From Pseudobowmanella sp964228145 (lineage in GTDB: Bacteria > Pseudomonadota > Gammaproteobacteria > Enterobacterales > Alteromonadaceae), in assembly GCA_964228145.1 (NCBI GenBank), contig CAXQZJ010000171.1, positions 1 to 39,501 on the forward strand: a DNA stretch of 39,501 nt, in the 5' to 3' direction. A program made the translations under genes and the position numbers. Of this stretch, positions 32,294 to 39,501 are shown in pieces. The stretch's first letter is position 1. The number at the start of each line of letters is the position of its first letter. The notes beneath the pieces were generated by a model. The model did not search any database. It was not told the DNA's origin and worked only from the letters and a program-made list of their open reading frames with translations.

Positions 32294-33181
32294 CTAGGCG
32301 CTTTGGCTGTCAGTGCGACGGGCCTGATGAAGGGTTGAGAAGTATACGTCCTCAAGATTAGCAGGGGCTTTTTCGAAGCCTTCCGGGGCTTGTTGGGCCA
32401 TCACGTGGACGACATGGCTTCCGCCGATTAAACGGGTCGAGATAATATCCAACGATTGCTGCAGTTCTTTGTATTCATCAAGGCTGACCTGTTTGCGCCA
32501 GATTTGACCATTGAGGCTATGAGTGACTTCGGCGGGGTTGCCTTCGAGCAAAATGCTGCCCTGGCCGAGAACCGCCATGCGTGGACATAATTCTGATACG
32601 TCGTCGACTATGTGGGTGGAGAGAATAATGACCTTATCTTCGCCAAGGCTGACAAGTAAATTGTGGAAGCGATTTCGCTCTTCTGGATCCAGACCTGCGG
32701 TGGGTTCATCAACAATGATAAGGTCAGGGTCACCAAGCAGCGCCTGAGCGATACCAAATCGTTGACGCATCCCGCCTGAGTATGACGAAACGGCTTTATC
32801 TCTGTGCTGCCACAAGTTAGTGTGCACCAACAAACCTTCTACGGCTTCTTTTCGATCTGCGCTGTTGTTGAGGCCTTTTAATACCGCCAGATGGTCGAGT
32901 AGTTTTTCTGCACTGATACGCGGGTAAACACCAAAATCCTGAGGTAAATAACCCAATCTTTCTCGCAGGGCATTGGGTTGAGAGAGCACGTTAACGTCTT
33001 TAAATTGTATGCTGCCGCTGTCGGGTGCTTGCAGTGTTGCAATCGTGCGCATCAGACTGGACTTGCCCGCTCCATTCGGCCCTAACAAGCCAAACATGCC
33101 CGGAGGTATATCCAAAGTGACGCCGTTCAGTGCTTTTACGCCATTGCTGTATACTTTGGTTAATTCGGAAATGCGCAGCAT
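32294..33181 (-). CDS. ABC transporter ATPase, partner of the permease-peptidase
   Basis: 295 residues. Complete ATPase set: Walker A GPNGAGKS (34-41), Q-loop Q81, signature YSGGMRQ (134-140), Walker B LIIVDE (154-159) with PTAGLDP, and H-loop H190. It is of the CcmA/NatA-like drug and bacteriocin-exporter class that pairs with ABC-2 permeases. A further 80 residues at the C-terminus form a regulatory-like tail. It is followed after 5 bases by the permease-peptidase gene; the two are one operon ending at 28676. A divergent lipoprotein gene starts 161 bases away. Confidence 0.94.
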   Translation of the reverse strand: MLRISELTKVYSNGVKALNGVTLDIPPGMFGLLGPNGAGKSSLMRTIATLQAPDSGSIQFKDVNVLSQPNALRERLGYLPQDFGVYPRISAEKLLDHLAVLKGLNNSADRKEAVEGLLVHTNLWQHRDKAVSSYSGGMRQRFGIAQALLGDPDLIIVDEPTAGLDPEERNRFHNLLVSLGEDKVIILSTHIVDDVSELCPRMAVLGQGSILLEGNPAEVTHSLNGQIWRKQVSLDEYKELQQSLDIISTRLIGGSHVVHVMAQQAPEGFEKAPANLEDVYFSTLHQARRTDSQSA

Positions 33182-33342
33182 AAAAATCCTTTTATATCAG
33201 TTATTATTGATGATTTTTCATACTAACCTGAAAATTGTCAGCTCACAGTATCAATTTGTAACAACCCGTTTATGCTATGAGCGGCTACTTTAAAAAGCCC
33301 ATATAAGGTAAGGTGTCGAACCGCGATAAGAGGTAATTGGAT

Positions 33343-33765
33343 GTGAAGCTAAACACGTTAGGTTGGGCCTTTTCGTTGGTCCTGTTAAGTGCTTGTGATC
33401 AAAGCACCCAAAGTAAACAAATCGAAGAGCTGGATGAGCATAAGGCCGAGGCAAGAGCGATGTCGATCTCGACCTCAGCACGCCAACTCAGTAATGCTAT
33501 CTCTTTGTATAGAATGAAGCATGATGGGCATTACCCCAGTGGCATCAATCAAGCCGATCAGGATTCTGAGCAGCAAAGTCTGTTGGATGCGAATATACTA
33601 TCTGAGGCTTCGATCGGGTGGACGCTCAGCGAGCAGCAACTGCGCTATACCCCGGTAAAACGCGTCACGTGTTTGGCGCTACAAAGCTACAGTAATTTTA
33701 TCAAGTGTGTTGCCGTTGATAAGGATAAAACCCGCTTCGATGCGCTGTTCGATATTACCCAGTAG
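33343..33765 (+). CDS. small lipoprotein of unknown function
   Basis: 140 residues from a GTG at 33343, 8 bases after AAGAGGT (33328-33334). An in-frame TTG at 33337 is too close to that site. An ATG at 33341 is out of frame and is followed at once by TGA. Signal peptide with lipobox LLSAC (Cys near 18). The mature domain has the ARQLSNAISLYRMKHDGHYPSG motif, reminiscent of pilin-like or periplasmic small domains, and two further Cys (CLALQSYSNFIKC) that could form a disulfide. I cannot name the family. Confidence 0.72.
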   Translation: MKLNTLGWAFSLVLLSACDQSTQSKQIEELDEHKAEARAMSISTSARQLSNAISLYRMKHDGHYPSGINQADQDSEQQSLLDANILSEASIGWTLSEQQLRYTPVKRVTCLALQSYSNFIKCVAVDKDKTRFDALFDITQ

Positions 33766-33817
33766 ATCAGCGGTATCGATTAAGCCGGGATTTATTACGG
33801 CCTTTAACAATGTTTGC

Positions 33818-33846
33818 TTTAGCATTTACGCTGATTAAATTATAAT
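33818..33846 (+). promoter_or_regulatory. sigma-70-like promoter
   Basis: TTTAGC (33818-33823), 17 bases, then a perfect TATAAT (33841-33846). It precedes the secreted cysteine-containing protein at 33936. The -35 is weak. Confidence 0.45.
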
Positions 33847-33935
33847 CATACTGATGTTATTGAGTGGATGTGGGCGCCAAGCCGCGCACCTCGACTTTAA
33901 TCCTCCATACCTATCTACTTGCAAGGAAGCCTTTA

Positions 33936-34313
33936 ATGAAAGTTAAATTATTAATCCTCACACTGATGGTCAGTCACACCGCCATGGGGGGAGTCAAGGA
34001 GCTGGAAGCGGCTGCAAATAAATTTTGTGAGAAAATGAAAGTCTGTATTAAGCAGGAAATGGCCAAGGAAATGGGTGATGATATCCCCCAGCAAATGCGT
34101 GATTTAGTCGATCAGATGGCGAACCAAATGTGTCAGCAAGCACTGCCTGAAATGATGCCGGACGAGTCAATGGCGGATAAGCAGGACTTTATCGAGGCTG
34201 GCACGCAATGTTTGCAAGACATGCAAAACATCCCTTGCGATCAGTTTGAGACTGCCGAAGAGCCGGCGTCTTGTAAACGCGCCCAGGCGCTGGCTGAAAA
34301 ATACGGCCAATAA
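33936..34313 (+). CDS. small secreted Cys/Met-rich hypothetical protein
   Basis: 125 residues from the ATG at 33936 with AAGGAAG upstream; an open frame continues 24 codons upstream without support. Signal peptide MKVKLLILTLMVSHTAMGG. The mature part is helical, acidic and Met-rich, with Cys at about 31, 37, 69, 94, 102 and 115 suggesting three disulfides in the periplasm. No family that I recognise. It may share a promoter with the next gene 56 bases downstream, though a small hairpin lies between. Confidence 0.75.
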   Translation: MKVKLLILTLMVSHTAMGGVKELEAAANKFCEKMKVCIKQEMAKEMGDDIPQQMRDLVDQMANQMCQQALPEMMPDESMADKQDFIEAGTQCLQDMQNIPCDQFETAEEPASCKRAQALAEKYGQ

Positions 34314-34369
34314 CAACTAAACGAGCCCGGTGAAGCCGGGCGGTTGCCAACATGGGATAAGGAACCTTA

Positions 34370-35026
34370 GTGCAGTCTGTCTCCTGGTACCACTTGTTGG
34401 GATCCCTTAGTGCCGCATTGTTCTTGATGACCTGGTTGGGATTGGCACGACAGGTATACCGCATTCGAACAGGGCGGAAAATTGCAGGGCAAGGCACCAT
34501 AAGCCTGTCGATGAATCAATTTGCCTCCAGTTATTTCGCCTTTTATGCCGTGATGGTGTTGGGGATCGCGTTACAACCCTTTAATCACTATTTAGTCTGG
34601 ACCCGTATCGTTGCCCTGCTGTTGATTCTTTGGGTGTTGTTTTACATAGCACGTGAACGGCAACGCTGGTGGGTGTTTGTGTTCGGCTGTTTGGCGTTAA
34701 TACTCGCGGTTATCAGCATGGCATACCGTCCCTATCCGCTGATTGCGACCTTGGCGACCCAAGGAATGATGATTGCCGTCACTGTGGTGTTAGTCCAGGG
34801 CAGTGTTCACCAATGGTGGATATTGGTAAAAACCCAGCGTGCAGGCAGTTTATCAAAAAGCTTATTCGCCAGTATTTTAATCAAAGATTTGAGTACGTTG
34901 GCGTTCGCTGCAACCATGCCATTTGATCAGGCATGGCCGATTTGGATGCTTAATGGCAGCAGCATAGTGACCCGGGGAGCGATCCTTGTGATGCTTTGGC
35001 GCTTACCAGCAGAAACCTCAGCTTGA
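34370..35026 (+). CDS. polytopic membrane protein, PQ-loop-like
   Basis: 218 residues from a GTG at 34370 with AAGGAAC 5-11 bases upstream. About seven hydrophobic helices. Two places look like PQ-loop motifs: LARQVYRIRTGRK...ISLSMNQFASSYFAFY after helix 1 and VQGSVHQWWILVKTQRAGSLSKSLF in the second half, both with the S-L-S after a basic cytoplasmic turn seen in SWEET/semiSWEET and KDEL-type transporters. The Pro of PQ is missing, so this is tentative; a two-repeat transporter of a small solute is the best guess. Its last 9 bases overlap the end of the convergent lipoprotein gene. Confidence 0.6.
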   Translation: MQSVSWYHLLGSLSAALFLMTWLGLARQVYRIRTGRKIAGQGTISLSMNQFASSYFAFYAVMVLGIALQPFNHYLVWTRIVALLLILWVLFYIARERQRWWVFVFGCLALILAVISMAYRPYPLIATLATQGMMIAVTVVLVQGSVHQWWILVKTQRAGSLSKSLFASILIKDLSTLAFAATMPFDQAWPIWMLNGSSIVTRGAILVMLWRLPAETSA

Positions 35027-35455
35027 TTTTGTATCACCGTCTTGGTGTTCAGCTGCTTGCTGCTCCAGATTTTGTAATGCGATATCCTGCTCGCGGGTCA
35101 GGGAATAAATGTGCTTGACCCGACACCCCATCTGCGGTGTTTTACCAAAATAGATAGAGTCAAAACCTGCATTTAAATGGTCGGTCGCTTTGATTTTCTG
35201 CGCCCACTCCAACTCGTGGCAACGGTTATTGAATTGAATCAGGTAGGGTCGGTTGACACCGGCGCGGATGACCACAAAGTGCTCGCCGAGATTTGAAAAG
35301 CTACGTAACTGGCCGGCGCGAATCCGACTGGTTTTTTGCAAATCCCACTCGGTTATCTTGGCTTGTACTGCCTGTTGCCATTGTTCTTCACTAAAATTAA
35401 AAGAAGCACATGCTGTCAGGCTCAAAGCAAAAGTGAAGGTTATCAGGTGTTTCAT
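35018..35455 (-). CDS. small lipoprotein, DUF6491-like
   Basis: 145 residues from the ATG at 35455 with AAGGAGT upstream; the frame extends 14 codons further without a better site. Signal peptide with lipobox LTAC and Ala after the Cys. The central part (RIRAGQLRSFSNLGEHFVVIRAGVNRPYLIQFNNRCHELEWAQKI pattern) has the paired Cys and LI-F--C--L motif of DUF6491 lipoproteins as I remember them; unverified. Single-gene unit on the minus strand, overlapping the end of the convergent membrane-protein gene by 9 bases. Function unknown. Confidence 0.72.
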   Translation of the reverse strand: MKHLITFTFALSLTACASFNFSEEQWQQAVQAKITEWDLQKTSRIRAGQLRSFSNLGEHFVVIRAGVNRPYLIQFNNRCHELEWAQKIKATDHLNAGFDSIYFGKTPQMGCRVKHIYSLTREQDIALQNLEQQAAEHQDGDTKSS

Positions 35456-35563
35456 AGCGTACTCCTTGATGCGAGTTATCATCCTAGTCTGATTCACCTT
35501 AACCTAAGCTGAAACTTCGATGCGGTAGTTCAGCCCGATTAATGGGCAAGGTAGCCTGTTTGG

Positions 35564-36790
35564 CTACAGGGCCTTCTTCGTCGGTACGACTACATTGGCG
35601 AAAATTAAGCCTGCTACCAGTGACATAAAAATCAGAAACACTTCCTGACCTAAATGGTCTGCATTAATTAAATCTTCACCGGAAATAAATGAATTCAGGC
35701 CGATATAGGTTTTTGAACCAGGCACCAGCACAATCAATCCGTGCATGGCAACGATGGTTGCAGGCTGATTGGCAATGCGGGTGAAGAGGTTGGCAAAAAC
35801 ACCCAAGGCGAACGCGCCCACAAAGGTGCCCAACCCCTGTTCCATATAGGCGGAGCTCCAAGTGGTTGCTGCATATGCTATAAATGCCGAGGCGAGGGCC
35901 CAGGGTAAGTGCTTTAAACGAGTGCGGAAAATAACGACCAGCGCGAGGCAAAGCAGAAAAACCGCTAGCCAAGTGCCCCAAAATGGCAGTGATGCAGCGG
36001 GGGTGTAGTCATTTTTTCCCACTAATGCAAAGCCCGCGGCAATGCCCAAAAAACCACCGAAATACAGTTTAAATAATTGCATCAGACCGTCCATGACTCT
36101 GGCCGTTCCGGATACCATATTTCGCGAAGACAGCTCGGCCAGTCCCATTGTCAGGGCTAACCCCGGTACTAACACAATTACAGAAGATAACACTACTAAA
36201 GGAATGTTGATGCCGGGATCAAGGTAACGACTAATCAGACAGGCGCCGAGTCCAGCAACAAAAGCCGTGATCGGCTCCAGCATTAAATTTACCCGGCGGC
36301 TGTATTGCGCCCACAGGGTCCATACATAAGCAACGATACCCAGTAAACCGGCCCACAAGATCTCGGGCCAACTGGCACCCATCAACATGGCAAAAGCGCC
36401 AGTAGACAAGCCAAAAGCAGCACAAGTTAACGGTTTGCCGTAAGGGCTACCCATGGCATCAATTTCATCAAGCCGGGTATCAGCCTGTTGCAGGGTGACA
36501 TTACCGGCAATCAAGTCACTGGCCAATTCGTCGGTTAATGACAACGCGTTCATATCCAGGTCACCCGGCAATAATCGGGCGGCATGGTTGTACTCATCCT
36601 CGTGTTTATCTGACCATATAACGAAGGTCAGTGCAGTGGGCGTGGAGATAAAAGATGCGCGAACACCCAGGGCGGTGGCGACCTCCGTAAGGTAGGCTTC
36701 CAATCTGAAAGCCGGCGTTCCATATTTGTGCAACATTTTGCCCAGCTTTACGATGAATTTGCGTATCTGTATAAACTCAGCAGTATCCAC
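35564..36790 (-). CDS. ThrE-family threonine/serine exporter-like protein
   Basis: 408 residues from a GTG at 36790 with AAGGTG upstream. N-terminal soluble domain (about 1-120, LGKMLHKYGTPAFRLEAYLTEVATALGV) is the DUF1212/ThrE domain that begins with the G-x-P-x-R-E-type motif, followed by about ten hydrophobic helices: ISRNMVSGTARVMDGLMQLF, then a second block corresponding to the DUF3815-like half that includes HGLIVLVPGSKTYIG. Full-length, single-chain exporter architecture as in Corynebacterium ThrE. Exports threonine and serine in that organism; substrate here inferred only. A hairpin (GTAGCC/GGCTAC, 35551-35567) overlaps the stop codon. Confidence 0.88.
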   Translation of the reverse strand: MDTAEFIQIRKFIVKLGKMLHKYGTPAFRLEAYLTEVATALGVRASFISTPTALTFVIWSDKHEDEYNHAARLLPGDLDMNALSLTDELASDLIAGNVTLQQADTRLDEIDAMGSPYGKPLTCAAFGLSTGAFAMLMGASWPEILWAGLLGIVAYVWTLWAQYSRRVNLMLEPITAFVAGLGACLISRYLDPGINIPLVVLSSVIVLVPGLALTMGLAELSSRNMVSGTARVMDGLMQLFKLYFGGFLGIAAGFALVGKNDYTPAASLPFWGTWLAVFLLCLALVVIFRTRLKHLPWALASAFIAYAATTWSSAYMEQGLGTFVGAFALGVFANLFTRIANQPATIVAMHGLIVLVPGSKTYIGLNSFISGEDLINADHLGQEVFLIFMSLVAGLIFANVVVPTKKAL

Positions 36791-36925
36791 TGGGCGGCAC
36801 CTTTTAGTCTGTAAGATGAGGTCAATTTATTGATATATTTGAAGATTGTATGACTGTATAGGCTTTGCTGCAAACAGCTTGTGGTGTTTTGTGCAGATAG
36901 ATAAGCGACAGGGGCAAATAAGGAT

Positions 36926-36964
36926 AAAAACTCAGCCTGAGTACATCAGGCTCAGGCTGGTTTT
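36926..36964 (-). terminator. terminator of the entericidin-like gene
   Basis: CAGCCTGAG (36933-36941) pairs with CTCAGGCTG (36951-36959). Read on the minus strand the stem is followed by AGTTTTT. It lies 16 bases after the entericidin-like stop codon. Confidence 0.85.
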
Positions 36965-36979
36965 CTTAAACGCAGTAAC

Positions 36980-37123
36980 TTAGTTATCTGCAGCGTCCTG
37001 AATTTCTTCGCCAGCATCTTCAATGTCTTCACCCATGCCTTCGATGGTAGAACAGCCACCGAGCGAACCCATGATAAAAGCCAATGCCAATAGATTGCGT
37101 GAAAATTTAACAAAAGTCTTCAT
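36980..37123 (-). CDS. entericidin-like small lipoprotein
   Basis: 47 residues, too short for usual gene-length cut-offs. The ATG at 37123 has a perfect AGGAGG 7 bases upstream. A basic start (MKTFVKFSRNLL), hydrophobic core and lipobox-like SLGGC are followed by STIEGMGEDIEDAGEEIQDAADN. This matches the EcnA/EcnB pattern, in which the lipid-anchored Cys is followed by T-x-x-G-x-GEDI. Entericidins are small cell-envelope lipoproteins of a toxin/antidote pair in E. coli; single copies are widespread and their role is unclear. A terminator follows directly, so it is monocistronic. Confidence 0.85.
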   Translation of the reverse strand: MKTFVKFSRNLLALAFIMGSLGGCSTIEGMGEDIEDAGEEIQDAADN

Positions 37124-37314
37124 ACGTTTTCCTCCTGTGTGTGCGGCCAACGAGTGTTAGCTTAGTGTAACTACAGCAATATCAGTACCAACACAGAAGC
37201 GAGTGATAACCGCTTAATCTTTCTAAAAAATAGAATAAAGTCTGGTTTAAAATCCAATTTTATTTCTGCTAAATAGAACTAGAATGCAGTTAATTGAAAA
37301 ATTGGGAGCAAGAC

Positions 37315-37914
37315 ATGAAAAATATTCTGGCGGTGTATTCGTCTCTTAGCGGTGAAACAGGTCAATCAACGCAACTCGCAAATTACTTATTGCAGCAATT
37401 AGATGCAAAGGGTGAGTATCAGGTAATAAAACGTGACCTAGCTGCCATGGCACTGCCTCACCTTGATGCTGATGAAATGCAAAGTTGGATGACAGAGGCA
37501 TCGGCGCGTACGGAGCAGCAACAAGCTCTGGCCGCCCGCTCAGACGCACTGATTGAGGACGTTAAACAAGCAGATATTCTGGTGGTGGCCATGCCTATGT
37601 ATAACTTTGGTGTTCCATCGTCATTTAAAGCCTGGATAGACCGAATTGCCCGAGCCGGCGTGACGTTTAAATACACAGAAACGGGACCGGTTGGCTTGCT
37701 GAGCGACAAGAAAATTATTGTTACTGCAGCGCGAGGCGGACAGTATGTGGGAACCAACATGGATACCCAAAGCAAGTACCTCAAAGACGTTTTTGCTTTC
37801 CTGGGCCTGACAGATATTGAGTTTATCTATGCGGAGGGGCTGAATATGGGCCTGGCAGACTCAGCGCTTGAAAAAGCGCACCGGCAGCTAGATGAAGCCG
37901 CCAAAGCGCTTTAA
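37315..37914 (+). CDS. azoR: FMN-dependent NADH-azoreductase
   Basis: 199 residues from the ATG at 37315, with GGGAG 8 bases upstream; an extension of 7 codons to 37294 is also open but less supported. It has the flavodoxin-like fold: YSSLSGETGQST at the phosphate-binding loop (8-19), PMYNFGVPSSFKAWIDRI at the FMN site (about 93-110), and TAARGGQY. AzoR acts as a homodimer that reduces azo bonds and quinones with NADH, usually protecting against thiol or quinone stress. Length is normal for AzoR (about 200). Followed by a strong terminator shared with cydB. Confidence 0.92.
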   Translation: MKNILAVYSSLSGETGQSTQLANYLLQQLDAKGEYQVIKRDLAAMALPHLDADEMQSWMTEASARTEQQQALAARSDALIEDVKQADILVVAMPMYNFGVPSSFKAWIDRIARAGVTFKYTETGPVGLLSDKKIIVTAARGGQYVGTNMDTQSKYLKDVFAFLGLTDIEFIYAEGLNMGLADSALEKAHRQLDEAAKAL

Positions 37915-37922
37915 TTCAATAC

Positions 37923-37950
37923 AAGCCAGCCTTACAAGCTGGCTTTTTTG
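37923..37950. terminator. bidirectional terminator between azoR and cydB
   Basis: AAGCCAGC (37923-37930) pairs with GCTGGCTT (37938-37945), followed by TTTT on the plus strand; the convergent cydB ends 3 bases beyond it. Confidence 0.85.
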
Positions 37951-37953
37951 TTA

Positions 37954-38946
37954 TCAGTAATAGTTTAAGTCTTGAGTTTTGCCGCGAAAAATCCAGTAAG
38001 ACATCGCCGTGTAAGCGAGTATCACCGGAAGTACGATAACCACACCCCAACCGATAAAAATCAGTGACTCAGTCGCGCTGGCAGCTTCTTGAGCGGTCAT
38101 TTGTCCGGGCACGACGTAAGGAAAATAGCTGTACGCCATGCCTAGCAAACTGATGGTAAATAAACTGGCAACTGATGTGAAAGGCAGCCAACAGGCAAAG
38201 TCACCTTGATGGGGGACCCGACGCAGATATCTGTCGGTAATAAACACCAAAATGGCACATAATAGCGGAACAGGTGCCAGCAGTATTACATTCGGTAACG
38301 ACAACCAGCGTTCTGCAACGTCAGGACGTAACAAGGGGTTAGCGACACTGATGGCAATGATACCCAGTGTCGTTAACCAGCCCGCTCGGCGTGCTTTTCG
38401 GGCTGCGAACTTTTGCAGTTCGCCTTCTGTTTTCAACACCAGCCAGGCACCGCCAATATAGGCGTAGGCTGCGGTAACACACACGGCACTTAACAGCGCA
38501 AAACCATAAGCCTGCCAACTTTGTTCGAAGCCCATAACGTAAAGCCCCAGCCCGTAGCCCTGGCTAAGAGATGCCAGGACTGAACCCACTTTAAACAGGG
38601 TGTCCCATAAATTCTGATAATGGGTGATTGCCTTGGCACGAAAGTCGAAAGCCACCCCTCGCAGAATAAGCCCAATTAACATTACAGCAACCGGCAGGTA
38701 AAGTTGCTCAAGGACCAGACTGTGCGCAGTCGGAAAGGCGATCAGCAAGATTCCAATGGCCAATACCAACCAGGTCTCATTGGCATCCCAGAAAGGCCCA
38801 ATCGAGGCGATCATTTTATTTCGCGATGCTTTGCTATCGGCCGGCAACAGAATGCCAACGCCCAAATCATAGCCATCTAATATGGCGTAGACCAGTATGG
38901 CCAGTCCCATTAGACCGAGAAAAATTTCAGGTAAATACTGGCTCAT
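37954..38946 (-). CDS. cydB: cytochrome bd-type (cyanide-insensitive type) quinol oxidase subunit II
   Basis: 330 residues, about nine membrane helices. YAILDGYDLGVGILL and FWDANETWLVLA are the hallmark CydB/CioB motifs, including the Asp of DGYDLG and the W-D pair. The short length (E. coli CydB 379, CioB about 335) places it in the cyanide-insensitive CIO class. Its start overlaps the upstream subunit I gene by 4 bases. No cydX-like small gene lies between its stop and the terminator. It transfers electrons from quinol to oxygen in the inner membrane. Confidence 0.94.
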   Translation of the reverse strand: MSQYLPEIFLGLMGLAILVYAILDGYDLGVGILLPADSKASRNKMIASIGPFWDANETWLVLAIGILLIAFPTAHSLVLEQLYLPVAVMLIGLILRGVAFDFRAKAITHYQNLWDTLFKVGSVLASLSQGYGLGLYVMGFEQSWQAYGFALLSAVCVTAAYAYIGGAWLVLKTEGELQKFAARKARRAGWLTTLGIIAISVANPLLRPDVAERWLSLPNVILLAPVPLLCAILVFITDRYLRRVPHQGDFACWLPFTSVASLFTISLLGMAYSYFPYVVPGQMTAQEAASATESLIFIGWGVVIVLPVILAYTAMSYWIFRGKTQDLNYY

Positions 38947-39501
38947 TGGATAGCCTCCCCGGCAACAGAATTATCATGTTTTTGTTTTTCAATCGCGGTT
39001 TCAAATTCTTCGACTTTGACCGATTTTCTTGCCATGTAAAACAGGGTATGGAGATAAGCCACCAATAGCAGTGCGTAGATACCAAGGTACAAAATCAGCG
39101 ACATCCCCACGTTGGCCGGGGCAATGGGGGTTACTGCTTGTTCTGTGGTTAACACCCCTTGGACTAGCCACGGTTGGCGGCCTATTTCTGTCACATACCA
39201 GCCGGCTAAGGTTGCAATCCAGCCCGAGAATGTCATGACCACCAAGCTTTTCAGCATAAACTTGCCCGGGTACTTGCGTCGGATCAGTGGGATAGCTACC
39301 GCCCAACTGACCACTAACATTAGCAAGCCCATGCCCACCATCAGACGAAAACCAAAGAACACGGGCTTGACGGGGGGATGCTGGTCAAAGCTGTTCAACC
39401 CCTGAATTTCTCCTTCTGTGTCGTGGGTGAGGATCAGGCTGGCTAATTTCGGTACACCTATGGCCAAATGATTTGTGCGAAGTTCTTCATCCGGCCAGGC
39501 A
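38943..39501 (-). CDS. cydA: cytochrome bd subunit I, C-terminal part (partial)
   Basis: The frame is open to the right edge, so only the last 185 residues are present; the TTG at 39467 is not a real start because the reading frame continues upstream as AWPDEELRTNHLA. The motifs FRLMVGMG (the Met is probably the axial haem b558 ligand) and TEIGRQPWLVQG are diagnostic of CydA/CioA. The carboxy end is polar. It overlaps cydB by 4 bases, as in other cydAB/cioAB operons. The 5' part lies outside the window. Confidence 0.94.
   Translation of the reverse strand, partial: AWPDEELRTNHLAIGVPKLASLILTHDTEGEIQGLNSFDQHPPVKPVFFGFRLMVGMGLLMLVVSWAVAIPLIRRKYPGKFMLKSLVVMTFSGWIATLAGWYVTEIGRQPWLVQGVLTTEQAVTPIAPANVGMSLILYLGIYALLLVAYLHTLFYMARKSVKVEEFETAIEKQKHDNSVAGEAIQ

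Overview
This window looks like chromosomal DNA of a marine gammaproteobacterium in or near the Alteromonadaceae. The evidence is moderate GC, many short secreted or lipoprotein genes, a PEP-CTERM protein, YebG under a LexA box, DUF2799/DUF3392-type proteins, a cyanide-insensitive-type cytochrome bd, and a KefB/KefG-like pair. The genus is not resolved. I see no tRNA, rRNA, CRISPR array, prophage or insertion sequence. No gene-free stretch exceeds about 300 bases.

Left part (1-10.7 kb): the 3' end of an unidentified gene; a 1360-residue beta-helix-like protein with two C-terminal membrane segments; a PEP-CTERM protein with a good sigma-54 (-24/-12) promoter; a small secreted protein; a histidine kinase/NtrC-type regulator pair; and outer-membrane phospholipase A followed by a 15-bp tandem repeat. 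The kinase has a three-codon minigene with a strong ribosome site in frame just before it. It is a testable possibility that the sigma-54 activator and the sigma-54 promoter 2.9 kb away belong together.

Centre left (10.1-17.6 kb): a small membrane protein; SOS gene yebG with a perfect LexA box; a metallo-beta-lactamase-fold enzyme; an NAD(P)-binding oxidoreductase; an FrnE/DsbA-like oxidoreductase with a downstream hypothetical gene; a YqaA-like membrane protein; and a glutathione-gated-type K+/H+ antiporter with its flavodoxin-like partner.

Centre (17.5-24.7 kb): a soluble two-PAS chemoreceptor-like protein (BdlA architecture) converging on a TPR-GGDEF diguanylate cyclase. The cyclase is the last gene of a lipoprotein, ZIP-like, DUF3392, cyclase cluster. 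Then come a CurA-like reductase and a divergent LysR regulator.

Right part (24.7-39.5 kb): a compact arsenic operon arsR-arsC-arsH-acr3 behind a large inverted-repeat operator; a pair of lipoproteins; an ABC ATPase with a permease fused to an M1-type metallopeptidase domain; small secreted proteins; a PQ-loop-like membrane protein; a ThrE-family exporter; a 47-residue entericidin-like lipoprotein; an azoreductase; and cydB with the 3' part of cydA running off the right edge. Rho-independent terminators separate most convergent or terminal genes.
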